A DNA stretch of 64,000 nt from positions 1 to 64,000 of the forward strand of contig PNKZ01000017.1 of assembly GCA_013822735.1 (NCBI GenBank), in the 5' to 3' direction. The first letter of the stretch is position 1. Each line of letters starts with the position of its first letter. The stretch comes from Pirellula sp. (GTDB lineage Bacteria > Planctomycetota > Planctomycetia > Pirellulales > PNKZ01). Below the pieces are notes generated by a model. It saw only the letters and a program-made list of their open reading frames with translations, was not told the DNA's origin and did not search any database. Below are positions 49,951 through 58,293 of the stretch, one piece after another. The position numbers and the translations under genes were made by a program.

Positions 49951-51324
49951 CTACAGGGCCGGCGGCGTTGCTGGAGCAGGGGACGCCGGCATGGAAGTCG
50001 CCGCCGGTAACGGCGGCAGGGGCATCGCCGCATCCGGAGAAATCTGCGGAGGAACTTCCGGCAGCGGCTCGATGCCGTCGATCGGTTTGATGAAGCGGTA
50101 CGTGCCGCCCGTCATCCGGGCGAGCGCCTCCAACTGTTTCTCTCCCTCGTCTCCTTCAATGGCAATAGTATGAATCGGGATCTTTTTCGATCGGCTATAC
50201 GTCCGCACCTTGTTGATCACGTCGTCATCGAAAGCGCCGTCGGTGAGGAAGTACACGGCGTCGGGGTTCATCCGCAAGGCCAGCGAGAGCGCCGGCCAAG
50301 GCTCCGTCGTGCCGACCGGCTGAACCCCTTCGATCCAAGGAATGAGGCGATTAATGGCGTCGGGCTTCGCCTCCACCAGCTGTTTGCCCGGCATCGCATG
50401 CGTCTTGTTATTGAAGTAGATAATGAAGAATCGCTGGTCGCGCTGCAGGCTGCGAAGCGACTCAATCAACTCCATCCGGCATCGCAAGTAGCGACCGTTG
50501 CCGAACATGCTGCCCGAAGTGTCGACCACGAAGATAAACTTTCGCCCGCGCGCGGGGACGCCGAAGAACTGAGCCCCCTGCCCCGCGCCGCCCGCCGCGC
50601 CCAGGCGCGACGATCCGTGGCCCGAACCGGTTGCGGTGTTGCGACCAGGAATGTTCGGCGCCGGAATTTGCAACGCTTCCAGAACTCCGGCCCCGCTGCT
50701 GTTTGGCGTATTCAAGGCCTTGTTGATGTCGTGGAGCCGGGCCATCGGGAGAACGGCGACGCCGTTCGAGATCGCGGTCGCGGCGGCCGTTACGATCGGT
50801 TGACCGTGCGGATGTTTCGTGTCGAGGGAGTCGATCGTCGCTTCGAGCACCACGGGCTTCTGCTTCGTCTTCTCCATGCGAAATGTCATGAGCGCCAGCA
50901 GGAGCAACAGCAGCATGTGCACGAATGCCGACGTCGCGCCCGAAATTGCGGAGCGTCGCAGCAGCCAAGCCCACTCGGGCACGGCGAGCACCAATTGCGG
51001 CCGTCGGGACGGACGAGCGAACGTCTTGCGGAGCTTTTCGATGCGCTGCCGCTCGGCAAGCCGGCGCGCTTGCACGCGGGCCGGCGTTTCCAAAACAGGC
51101 GGACTAGTCGGAAGCGGCGGAGGAACGGGAACTGCCGGGTACGCGACTACTGAAGCGACGGGAGTAGGCGGATACAAGATCGGCGGATACGCAACGGGCG
51201 GAGCGATGGGAGGCGCGCGATTGATGGGATACGTGTACGCAGGGTATGCCAGCGGCTGCGGCAGGTTTGCCAAGGGAGGCGGCAGCGGACGCAGCGCTTG
51301 TTGCGTGCTTCGATCGTTTGACAT
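49951..51324 (-). CDS. VWA-domain membrane protein
   Basis: Protein of 457 residues. The N-terminal 85 residues are extremely Pro/Tyr/Ala-rich (YPAYTYPINRAPPIAPPVAY), a disordered cytoplasmic region; a basic stretch precedes one TM helix (SAFVHMLLLLLLALMTF, about 130-147). The extracytoplasmic part has a VWA domain with the MIDAS start FIFVVDTSGSM at Asp268, then FFIIYFNNKTHAMPG and YFLTDGAFDDDVINKV with the second metal Asp. The C-terminus is again Pro/Ala-rich. VWA modules bind ligands through a metal ion; target unknown. It is transcribed towards repeat B and the CHAT gene but separated from it by over 900 bp. Confidence 0.85.
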   Translation of the reverse strand: MSNDRSTQQALRPLPPPLANLPQPLAYPAYTYPINRAPPIAPPVAYPPILYPPTPVASVVAYPAVPVPPPLPTSPPVLETPARVQARRLAERQRIEKLRKTFARPSRRPQLVLAVPEWAWLLRRSAISGATSAFVHMLLLLLLALMTFRMEKTKQKPVVLEATIDSLDTKHPHGQPIVTAAATAISNGVAVLPMARLHDINKALNTPNSSGAGVLEALQIPAPNIPGRNTATGSGHGSSRLGAAGGAGQGAQFFGVPARGRKFIFVVDTSGSMFGNGRYLRCRMELIESLRSLQRDQRFFIIYFNNKTHAMPGKQLVEAKPDAINRLIPWIEGVQPVGTTEPWPALSLALRMNPDAVYFLTDGAFDDDVINKVRTYSRSKKIPIHTIAIEGDEGEKQLEALARMTGGTYRFIKPIDGIEPLPEVPPQISPDAAMPLPPLPAATSMPASPAPATPPAL

Positions 51325-51564
51325 GGGTGCGGCCGTGGAAGAGATGAATCAGACTTGGCCGGCGGACTTGCACATCTATCGTTCCATCATGGACTCGGTT
51401 CTGTGCGGCGTAAACGACAATCGCGACGCCGGCGAAACATTCGCCGCGCCGTGGCTATTTCGTCGCCTAAGCGGCACGGCCTCGTGCTTTCATCCCCAAC
51501 GAGAATTGGTAAGATCGCTCCCGTCGAAGCATGGGAACCTTCTGTCCCGCATCGGAGTATGTGC
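51325..51564. other. Divergent promoter region, VWA gene / pyrimidine locus
   Basis: 240 bases between divergent genes. It should hold the promoters of both the VWA gene and the hydA transcript. No consensus pair is obvious; a GGAG RBS precedes the start at 51565. Confidence 0.4.
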
Positions 51565-52947
51565 ATGGCGCTCCTGATTCGAAACGGCGAAATCGTCACG
51601 GCCGCCGAGCGCTATAAGGCCGACGTCTGGTGCGAAGGGGAAACCATCACGCGGATCGGCCCGAACCTCCCTGCGCCCCCCGGAGCCGAGGTGGTCGACG
51701 CGTCGGGCAAGTTCGTGTTTCCCGGGTTCATCGACCCGCACGTGCATATCCATCTTCCCTTCATGGGAACGCTGGCGAAAGACACGTACACCACGGCAAG
51801 CCGCGCGGCACTCGTCGGCGGCACGACGACGCTCATTGAAATGGTCTGCCCGGCCCGCGGCGACGACCCTTGGGAAGCGTATGAACTGTGGAAGGCCAAC
51901 GCCGCGGGGAAATCGGCCTGCGACTACGCCTTCCACATGGGCATCACGCGCTTCGACTCCGGCACCGAAGCGATGGTGCGGCGCGTCACGGCCGACGGCA
52001 CCGCATCGCTGAAGATTTTCCTAGCGTACAAGGGGGCGTTCGGCATCGACGACGCCGAACTGTATCAAACGCTCGACTTGGCGAAGCGTCTCGGCGTGAT
52101 CGTCACCGCGCATTGCGAGAACGCCGAGATCGTGGCCCGACTGCAGCAGCGTTTGCTCGCCGAGGGGAAGACCGGTCCCGAGTGGCATGAGCCGTCGCGA
52201 CCGGTGACCGTGGAAGCGGAAGGGGTGCATCACTTGGCGACGTTTGCGGCCCTCACCGGGGCACATACGTACGTGGTGCACACCTCGTGCACCGAAGCGC
52301 TCGCCGAAGCCGCCGCGGCGCGCGAGCGCGGCTTGCCGATGTGGGTCGAAACCGTGGCGCCGTACTTGGTGCTCGATCGGTCGTACTCGGAGCTGCCGAA
52401 CTTCGAAGGGGCCAAGTATGTGATGAGCCCCCCGCTCCGCGAACTTCGTCACCAAGAAGTGATTTGGGACGCGATCCGCTCCGGCCTGGTGAGCACCGTG
52501 GCGACCGATCATGCGCCGTTTGACTTCGCCGTTCAAAAAGAGATGGGACGCGGCGACTTCACGAAGATCCCGAACGGCATTCCGAGCGTCGAGCATCGCG
52601 TGCATTTGCTCTATACGCACGGTGTGGCCCGGGGCCGGCTCGACTTGCAGCGCTTCGTCGATGCGGCGAGCACGCAAGCGGCGAGGATCTTCGGCATGTA
52701 TCCGCGCAAGGGGACGATCGCCGTCGGGTCGGACGCCGATCTCGTGGTGTTTGATCCTGCGTACCAGGGCGCGATCACCGCCGCCGCGCAAGAGATGAAC
52801 GTCGACTACAGCGCTTTCGAAGGTTGGCCGATCACGGGGCGCGCGGAGACCGTGGCCGTGCGCGGAAAACTCCAAGTGCAAAACGGCCGTTTCACCGGCA
52901 CGACCGACCACGGCCAAATGCTCCGCAGACCTGCCACGCACGCGTAA
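51565..52947 (+). CDS. hydA: Dihydropyrimidinase (hydantoinase family)
   Basis: Cytoplasmic amidohydrolase of 460 residues that opens the ring of dihydrouracil/dihydrothymine to N-carbamoyl-beta-amino acids. ATG 51565 is chosen since GGAG lies seven bases ahead; ATG 51559 is too close to it. The dizinc site is complete: DPHVHIH (His59, His61), carboxylated Lys150 in SLKIFLAYKG, His183 (VTAHCEN), His239 (YVVHTS) and Asp315 (VATDHAPF). Substrate choice between hydantoins and dihydropyrimidines is decided by the locus, where the remaining steps of pyrimidine reduction are encoded. It is followed 31 bp later by a secreted protein gene in the same direction. Confidence 0.9.
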   Translation: MALLIRNGEIVTAAERYKADVWCEGETITRIGPNLPAPPGAEVVDASGKFVFPGFIDPHVHIHLPFMGTLAKDTYTTASRAALVGGTTTLIEMVCPARGDDPWEAYELWKANAAGKSACDYAFHMGITRFDSGTEAMVRRVTADGTASLKIFLAYKGAFGIDDAELYQTLDLAKRLGVIVTAHCENAEIVARLQQRLLAEGKTGPEWHEPSRPVTVEAEGVHHLATFAALTGAHTYVVHTSCTEALAEAAAARERGLPMWVETVAPYLVLDRSYSELPNFEGAKYVMSPPLRELRHQEVIWDAIRSGLVSTVATDHAPFDFAVQKEMGRGDFTKIPNGIPSVEHRVHLLYTHGVARGRLDLQRFVDAASTQAARIFGMYPRKGTIAVGSDADLVVFDPAYQGAITAAAQEMNVDYSAFEGWPITGRAETVAVRGKLQVQNGRFTGTTDHGQMLRRPATHA

Positions 52948-52978
52948 TTCGCCCGCCAACGCTTAAGGAACTCAAGCT

Positions 52979-53845
52979 ATGTCGCAATCCCCTGCCTCGG
53001 TTCGCTTTGCAACTGCCGCTTCGATAGCCCTCGCTCTTGCGATGGGCTCGACGCTCCGCGCCGCCGACGAGAAAGCCCCGCCCGCCGGAGTCCGCGTGTT
53101 CTACACCGGGCACAGCTTTCACATGTTCGTGCCGATGATGGTCGAGCAGCTCGTGAAGGAGGCGGGTATTCAAGGGCACGTACTCGTCGGGCGGCAAGGG
53201 ATCGGCGGCTCAAAGGTCATTCAACATTGGGACAAGCCGGACACGGAGAACGAAGCGAAGAAGGCGCTGATGACCGGCAAGGTCGACGTCTTCACGATGG
53301 CCCCGCATGTGATGGTGCCGGACCCGGGCATCACGAACTTCGTCGAGCTCGGGCTCAAGCACAATCCCGACACGCGGTTTCTCCTGCAAGCATCGTGGTA
53401 TCCGTATGATGTGGCCGATCCGGAGAAGCGGATCAAAGACAACGCGGCCCGCGACGCGATGAAGATCGAAGACCTGCAGGCGGCCGTCGACGAATGGCGC
53501 ACGCGACTCGAAGCCCAGGCCGATGAATTGAATAAGTCGCACGGCAAGCGCTGCGTGTTCATCGTGCCGGCGGGCGACGCCGTCATCAAGCTGCGCGCGA
53601 TGATCGTGGCGGGAAAGTTTCCCGGGATCACGGAGCAATCAAAGTTGTTTCGCGACCCGATTGGTCACGGTCTCGGGCACGTGATGGCACTGGTGGCTTA
53701 TTGCAACTTTGCGGCGATCTACAAGACGAGCCCCGTGGGCCTGGAAGCTTCCGAGCGCAGCATCAGCGCCGAGCAGCACAAGATTCTGCAAGAGATCGCG
53801 TGGGAAACGGTGTCGAAGTACCCGCACGCGGGCATTGCGAAGTGA
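52979..53845 (+). CDS. Exported SGNH-like hypothetical protein
   Basis: Protein of 288 residues with a signal peptide (RFATAASIALALAMGSTLRAAD). VRVFYTGHSFHMFVPMMVEQLVKEAG resembles SGNH block I with the G-x-S turn (Ser in GHSF), and DPIGHGLGHVMALVAYCNFAAIYKTSP could supply the C-terminal D-x-x-H-like residues, so an SGNH esterase-like fold is suggested. The middle part (FTMAPHVMVPDPGITNFVELGL) has no known motif. Conserved in Planctomycetes as far as I recall, function unknown. It sits in the transcript of dihydropyrimidinase, although the other enzymes of that pathway are cytoplasmic, so the link is unclear. Confidence 0.7.
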   Translation: MSQSPASVRFATAASIALALAMGSTLRAADEKAPPAGVRVFYTGHSFHMFVPMMVEQLVKEAGIQGHVLVGRQGIGGSKVIQHWDKPDTENEAKKALMTGKVDVFTMAPHVMVPDPGITNFVELGLKHNPDTRFLLQASWYPYDVADPEKRIKDNAARDAMKIEDLQAAVDEWRTRLEAQADELNKSHGKRCVFIVPAGDAVIKLRAMIVAGKFPGITEQSKLFRDPIGHGLGHVMALVAYCNFAAIYKTSPVGLEASERSISAEQHKILQEIAWETVSKYPHAGIAK

Positions 53846-53912
53846 TTGCGAAGCACTAACGCCCAGGGATAGCCGTGCCTGGGCGTTAAAAAAACTTCAT
53901 TGGTAGCCAGAA

Positions 53913-55061
53913 CTATCCGCGGGCCAGCGCATCGGATTGTTTGACGAAGTCGTCGCCCGACCATTGAGCATCGGCTTTGACGACTTCCGGCTCGGACTTC
54001 GCCGCGGCTTTTGCGGCGGGGCCGGCCTTAGCTTTACGCGCTTCCACTTGGCGATGCACGAGGTCGTAGTGCGTCGTGAAGTATTGCAAGCTGTGGCCGC
54101 GGAACTCGTCGATGGTCTTAAAGTTATGCTTGTCCATGAAGGCGGCGAGTTCGTCGAGCATTTCGCGCACGCAACGGTAACCGACCTTCATGACGTGCGT
54201 GCAGACTTGCACGGTGTGGGCGCCGAGCAAGATGAATTGAGCGGCATCGCGGCCGCTTTCGACGCCGCCGATGCCGGAGAGCGTGCGGCCGGGAAACTCG
54301 TCATGTTCGAGCTTGGCAACTTCCATGCACATGCGCAAGGCGATCGGCATGATCGCCTTCGACGAATAGCCGCCGGGCGTCGTGTAGCCCTCGACGCTCG
54401 GCTCCGGCCGAAGCGTCTCAAGGTCGACGCCGATGACGCTACGGATCGTGTTGATGGCGCTGATCCCTTGGCAGCCGGCCTTGAGCGCCGCGCGCGTCGG
54501 GTCTTCAATGTGCGTGACGTTCGGCGTCATCTTGGCCCAGACCGGCACCTTAGCCGCGCTCATGACCCAGCCGCAGACCTCGGCGAGAATCTCGGGGTTC
54601 TCTCCCATCGCCGAGCCCATCCGGCGCTCGGGGAGGCCGTGCGGGCAGGAGAAGTTGCACTCGAAGGCATCGACGCCGGCCGCTTGACAACGTTCGACGA
54701 TTTCGACCCAGGCGTCTTTGCGGAACTCTTCCATGATCGACGCGATTAGAATCCGCTCGGGATACTTGTCTTTGAGCTGTTTGAATTCGTCGATCCACAC
54801 CTCGAACCCGCGGTCGCTGATGAGCTCAATGTTTTCCCAACCGATGATCTCTTGCGATCCGGAGGCGCGCAGACGCCCGTAACGCGGCTGCACGTTCACG
54901 ACCTTCGACGCGTCGAGGCTCACCGTCTTACAGACGACCGCGCCCCACCCTTCGTCGAACGCCTTGCCGATGACGTTGGCATTCGTGCCGGGAGGGCCCG
55001 AGCCGATGATGAGCGGGTTCGGAAGTTTGAGGCCGTCGACGACGAGAGAAAGGTCGGGCAT
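53913..55061 (-). CDS. preA: NAD(P)-dependent dihydropyrimidine dehydrogenase subunit PreA-like
   Basis: Flavin enzyme of 382 residues, reducing uracil/thymine to the dihydro forms. Start at ATG 55061 (MPDLSLVVDGLKLPNPLIIGSGPPGTN), which is the family start; the 38 upstream codons lie in a direct repeat. It has the DHODH/DPD barrel: NANVIGKAFDEGWGAVVCKTVSLD, the active-site loop FECNFSCPHGLPERRMG (Cys139), PVWAKMTPNVTHI and the FMN phosphate site GIGGVESGRDAAQFILLGAHTVQVCT. E. coli PreA ends with a ferredoxin-like 4Fe-4S domain; here the last 70 residues have no Cys, only an Ala/Lys-rich tail. No PreT gene adjoins. It is the last gene of a reverse operon. Confidence 0.85.
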   Translation of the reverse strand: MPDLSLVVDGLKLPNPLIIGSGPPGTNANVIGKAFDEGWGAVVCKTVSLDASKVVNVQPRYGRLRASGSQEIIGWENIELISDRGFEVWIDEFKQLKDKYPERILIASIMEEFRKDAWVEIVERCQAAGVDAFECNFSCPHGLPERRMGSAMGENPEILAEVCGWVMSAAKVPVWAKMTPNVTHIEDPTRAALKAGCQGISAINTIRSVIGVDLETLRPEPSVEGYTTPGGYSSKAIMPIALRMCMEVAKLEHDEFPGRTLSGIGGVESGRDAAQFILLGAHTVQVCTHVMKVGYRCVREMLDELAAFMDKHNFKTIDEFRGHSLQYFTTHYDLVHRQVEARKAKAGPAAKAAAKSEPEVVKADAQWSGDDFVKQSDALARG

Positions 55062-55117
55062 GAGACGAGTCTTCAAAAAGTGGGCCGACGTTCCGTGGGA
55101 CTGATGAGCGACTAACT

Positions 55118-55153
55118 GATTGCGGTAGAGATACTGATTGCGGTAGAGATATT
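55118..55153 (+). repeat. Short tandem direct repeat upstream of preA
   Basis: CTGATTGCGGTAGAGATA occurs twice in tandem (18-bp unit, second copy followed by TTGT). It lies 60 bases upstream of the proposed preA start, in the gap after the transaminase gene. Could be a slippage product or a protein-binding site. Confidence 0.6.
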
Positions 55154-55182
55154 GTATCAACGGCGCAGGCCGCATTTCCGCC

Positions 55183-55205
55183 GACGGAGCGGCGGACTAC
55201 TTTGC
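55183..55205. repeat. CCGCCG-CGGCGG palindrome at a stop codon
   Basis: GCGGCGGACTACTTTG preceded by TTCCGCCGACGGA, almost identical to 16172-16204. In both places the reverse gene's stop TAG is provided by the repeat edge (AAG-TAG-TCCGCCGC on the minus strand). Probably a terminator-like mobile palindrome that inserted at gene ends. Confidence 0.6.
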
Positions 55206-56588
55206 CGCCAAAAGCCCCAGCACTTCGTCGAGGCAATCGACCATGAAATCCGCGTCGTCCTTCGTCAGGCACATCGGCGGCTTGATACGCAGGACATTCC
55301 CGTAGAGCCCTCCTTTGCCGAGAAGCAAGCCGCGCTCGCGGCAGAGTTCGAGCACTTCGGCCGCTTCCGTATTGGCGGGGTCCTTCGATTTGCGATCGCG
55401 CACGAGTTCCACGCCGAGCATCAGGCCGAGCCCGCGCACGTCGCCGATCAGCGGGCGCTTTTCTTGCAGCGCGAGGAGACGCGACTTGAGATGGCCGCCG
55501 ATCTTCAGAGCGTTGGCCTGGATGCCTTCGGCGTCGATCACTTCGAGCGTCGCCAGGCCCTGCGTCATCGAGATCGGGTTGCCGCCGTAGGTGTTGAAGT
55601 GGATGCGGTTTTTCATTTGCGCGGCGAGTTCCGGCTTGGTCACGCAGGCGCCGAGCGGTGCGCCGTTGCCGATCCCCTTGGCCATGGTGACCATGTCGGG
55701 CGTGACGTCCCAGTTCTCGAAGCCCCAGAAATGCTCGCCGGTGCGACCGAAGCCGGCTTGTACTTCGTCGGCAATGCAGAGCCCGCCGTACTTGCGCACG
55801 ATGTCGTAGACGATTTGGAAGTAGCCCGGTGGCGGCGTGACGGTGCCGCCGACTCCTTGAATGCTCTCGGCGATGAAACAGGCAGGCTCGCCCGAGGTCT
55901 CCTGGCGAATGACGTTCTCCACATCGTGCGCGCACTTCAGGCCGCAGCTCGGAAACTCAAGCCCGTAAGGACAACGGTAACAATACGGCGCAAGCGCATG
56001 CTTCACGTTTGCCGACGGGTTGCTCTTGAATTTCCAGGTGCCGACGGCCGTCAGGCCCATCGTGGCGCTGGTACCGCCATGGTAAGCGTTGCGCAGGGCA
56101 ATGATCTCGTTGCGGCCGGTCTTCTCACGAGCCATCAACACGGCCAGCTCATTCGCTTCGCTGCCGGAGTTCGTAAAGTACGAAACGCTCAAGCCGCTCT
56201 CGGCCGGCATGTGCTCGGCCAGCGCTTTTCCGAACTGTCCGATGGTCGGATGCAAATAGATCGTCGTCACATGCTGAAGCCGGCCGACTTGCTCGCGCAC
56301 CCGCTCGACGATTGTCGGATGGCAATGGCCGACCGACACGGTGACGATGCCTGCGAAGCCGTCGAGATAGCGCTTGCCGGTCTCGTCCCACAGGTACTGC
56401 ATCTTCCCTTCGACGACCAAGAGCGGATCTTTGTAATACGTGAGCAGGCCCGGCGTGAGGTACTGCTGCCGCAAAGCGAGCACTTCCGCGCGGCTCGGGC
56501 CGACATACTTCTCCGGCTCGAAGTTGCACGGCGGAAGTTGCGGCGCGGCAGGGCTCGACGGAGCAGAGTTCGAAGGAGTGGGGGTCAT
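55197..56588 (-). CDS. Class III aminotransferase (beta-alanine/3-aminoisobutyrate type)
   Basis: PLP enzyme of 463 residues, similar to AGXT2 and beta-alanine--pyruvate transaminases. YLWDETGKRYLDGFAGIVTVSVGHCHPTIV opens the fold; FTNSGSEANELAVLMAREKTGR is the PLP phosphate cup; FIAESIQGVGGTV, CIADEVQAGFGRTG gives the cofactor Asp; and Lys304 in MAKGIGNGAPLG is the Schiff-base lysine; FNTYGGNPIS follows. An unusual Cys-rich insert (YCYRCPYGLEFPSCGLKCAHD) may bind metal, also seen in some AGXT2-like proteins. In this locus it should convert beta-alanine and beta-aminoisobutyrate to the semialdehydes. It begins six bases after the mmsA-like stop, a tight operon. Confidence 0.85.
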   Translation of the reverse strand: MTPTPSNSAPSSPAAPQLPPCNFEPEKYVGPSRAEVLALRQQYLTPGLLTYYKDPLLVVEGKMQYLWDETGKRYLDGFAGIVTVSVGHCHPTIVERVREQVGRLQHVTTIYLHPTIGQFGKALAEHMPAESGLSVSYFTNSGSEANELAVLMAREKTGRNEIIALRNAYHGGTSATMGLTAVGTWKFKSNPSANVKHALAPYCYRCPYGLEFPSCGLKCAHDVENVIRQETSGEPACFIAESIQGVGGTVTPPPGYFQIVYDIVRKYGGLCIADEVQAGFGRTGEHFWGFENWDVTPDMVTMAKGIGNGAPLGACVTKPELAAQMKNRIHFNTYGGNPISMTQGLATLEVIDAEGIQANALKIGGHLKSRLLALQEKRPLIGDVRGLGLMLGVELVRDRKSKDPANTEAAEVLELCRERGLLLGKGGLYGNVLRIKPPMCLTKDDADFMVDCLDEVLGLLAAK

Positions 56589-56594
56589 GGGAAG

Positions 56595-58136
56595 TTATCC
56601 GCCTGCTTTAGTTTTCCAGATCGGATCGACATGCGACTCATCGGCGCTTTGGAACCAGCGCGTGAGCGTCATCTTCTGTTGCGTGTAGAACTGCACCCCT
56701 TCGGTCCCTTGAATATGCAGGTCGCCGAAGAACGATTTGTTCCAGCCGGTAAACGGGAACCATGCCATGGGGGCCGGCACGCCGACGTTCACGCCGATCA
56801 TCCCGGCGTTGAAGTGCCGCTTAAACTGCCGCGCGGCCCAACCGCTGCGGGTGAAGATGCACGCGCCGTTGCCGTATTCGCATTGCCGGCCGAGCGCGAG
56901 AGCTGCCTCCAAATCGTCGGTGCGCATCACCGAAAGGACCGGGCCGAAGATCTCTTCTCGGGCCAGCCGCATCGTCGGCTTCACGCGATCGACCACGCTC
57001 GGGCCGAGCAAGAACCCATCTCCGGGGAGATCGAAAGACCGGCCGTCGAGCGCAACGTCGGCACCTTCGTCGCGAGCCACGTCGAGATAGCCCGCCACGC
57101 GATCGCGATGTTCGCGCGTAATCAGCGGGCCCATATCGACTTCGCCGGCGGCGTTGCCCAGCGACCCGTCCGTCGGCCCCACCTTCATCGAGCGGCCGAC
57201 CTTGCAAAGCCCTTCGACCAAATCGTCGGCGATCCGTCCGATCGGTACGGCAATGCTGCCGGCCATACACCTTTCGCCGGCGCAGCCGAATGCGGAAGCC
57301 TGCAGCGCGCGCACGGCCTGATCCAAGTCGGCATCCGGCATGATGATGACGTGGTTCTTCGCACCGCCGGCCGATTGCACGCGTTTGCCGTTTGCGGTGC
57401 CGGTGGTGTAGATGTACTTCGCGACTCCGGTAGAGCCGACAAACGACACGGCCCGCACCAGCGGATGGTGCAGCAGCGCGTCGACCGCTTCCTTATCGCC
57501 ATGCGCGACGTTGAACACGCCCGGCGGCAAGCCGGCTTCGTGCAGCAGTTCGCCGAGCCGCATCGACGACAGGGGAACCTTCTCCGACGGCTTCAAGATG
57601 AACGTATTGCCGCAGGCGATGGCGACCGGAAACATCCAGAGGGGCACCATCGAGGGAAAGTTGAACGGCGTAATACCGACGCACACGCCGACGGGGTGCC
57701 GGCTCGTTTCGCTATCGACGTTGGTCGCGATGTTCTCGAGCGACTGACCCATTAACAAGCTGGGGATGCCGCAAGCAAACTCCACCATCTCGATGCCGCG
57801 CTGCATTTCGGCTCGCGCTTCGGCGGGGGTCTTGCCGTGCTCACGCGTGACGAGGGCCGCCAGTTCCCCTAACTTGCCTTGCATCAGCTCGCGGAAGCGA
57901 AACATGACTCGGGCTCGTTCCACGGCCGGCGTTTCCGCCCAAGCCGGCAGTGCGGCGGCCGCGACTTCGACGACCTTGTTGATCTCCGCGGTCGAGCAAA
58001 GCGGCACGCGCGCCAACGGTTTGCCGGTCGACGGGTTATGCACGGTCGACCAGCGATTGGTGGTCGATCGCTGCGGCACACCGGCCACGAGCAACGGGAC
58101 TTCGACGACCGAAGCGTCGACGGACGGGGAAGACAT
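56595..58136 (-). CDS. mmsA: CoA-acylating methylmalonate-/malonate-semialdehyde dehydrogenase
   Basis: Aldehyde dehydrogenase of 513 residues. Start at ATG 58136 (MSSPSVDASVVEVPLLVAGVPQ); an ATG at 58181 adds 15 residues. VHNPSTGKPLARVPLCSTAEI, CVGITPFNFPSMVPLWMFPVAIACGNTFILKPSEKVPLSSM and VGSTGVAKYIYTTGTANGKRVQSAGGAKNH fit the MMSDH family; catalytic Cys290 lies in GCAGERCMAGSIAV, the variant of GxxC typical of the CoA-dependent group. FGPVLSVMRTDDLEAAL and WFPFTGWNKSFFGDLHIQGTEGVQFYTQQK complete it. It turns malonate semialdehyde into acetyl-CoA and methylmalonate semialdehyde into propionyl-CoA, the last step after the transaminase. Confidence 0.9.
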   Translation of the reverse strand: MSSPSVDASVVEVPLLVAGVPQRSTTNRWSTVHNPSTGKPLARVPLCSTAEINKVVEVAAAALPAWAETPAVERARVMFRFRELMQGKLGELAALVTREHGKTPAEARAEMQRGIEMVEFACGIPSLLMGQSLENIATNVDSETSRHPVGVCVGITPFNFPSMVPLWMFPVAIACGNTFILKPSEKVPLSSMRLGELLHEAGLPPGVFNVAHGDKEAVDALLHHPLVRAVSFVGSTGVAKYIYTTGTANGKRVQSAGGAKNHVIIMPDADLDQAVRALQASAFGCAGERCMAGSIAVPIGRIADDLVEGLCKVGRSMKVGPTDGSLGNAAGEVDMGPLITREHRDRVAGYLDVARDEGADVALDGRSFDLPGDGFLLGPSVVDRVKPTMRLAREEIFGPVLSVMRTDDLEAALALGRQCEYGNGACIFTRSGWAARQFKRHFNAGMIGVNVGVPAPMAWFPFTGWNKSFFGDLHIQGTEGVQFYTQQKMTLTRWFQSADESHVDPIWKTKAGG

Positions 58137-58293
58137 AGCGTCACCAGAAAGAAGGGAAATCGCCTCGGTGCCCGAGGACAAGCGGCGCGGCGACGCTTGT
58201 TCCGTCGGCCGCGCGCCGTATTATAGGACCATCACTTCGCCGACCGCAATCGAAGAGCACGAACCAGAGCCAAGGATCTCAGAGGACGCAAGC
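58137..58293. promoter_or_regulatory. Divergent promoter region of the pyrimidine degradation genes
   Basis: 157 bases between the reverse mmsA-like operon and the forward beta-ureidopropionase gene; both transcripts must start here, allowing common control. AGAGGA lies seven bases before the forward ATG. No regulator gene adjoins and no clear operator palindrome was found. Confidence 0.5.

Noticed and set aside
49391-50173. 260-codon forward frame over repeat B and the end of the VWA gene
   Set aside because: Overlaps the VWA gene antisense and crosses the repeat; no protein-like pattern.
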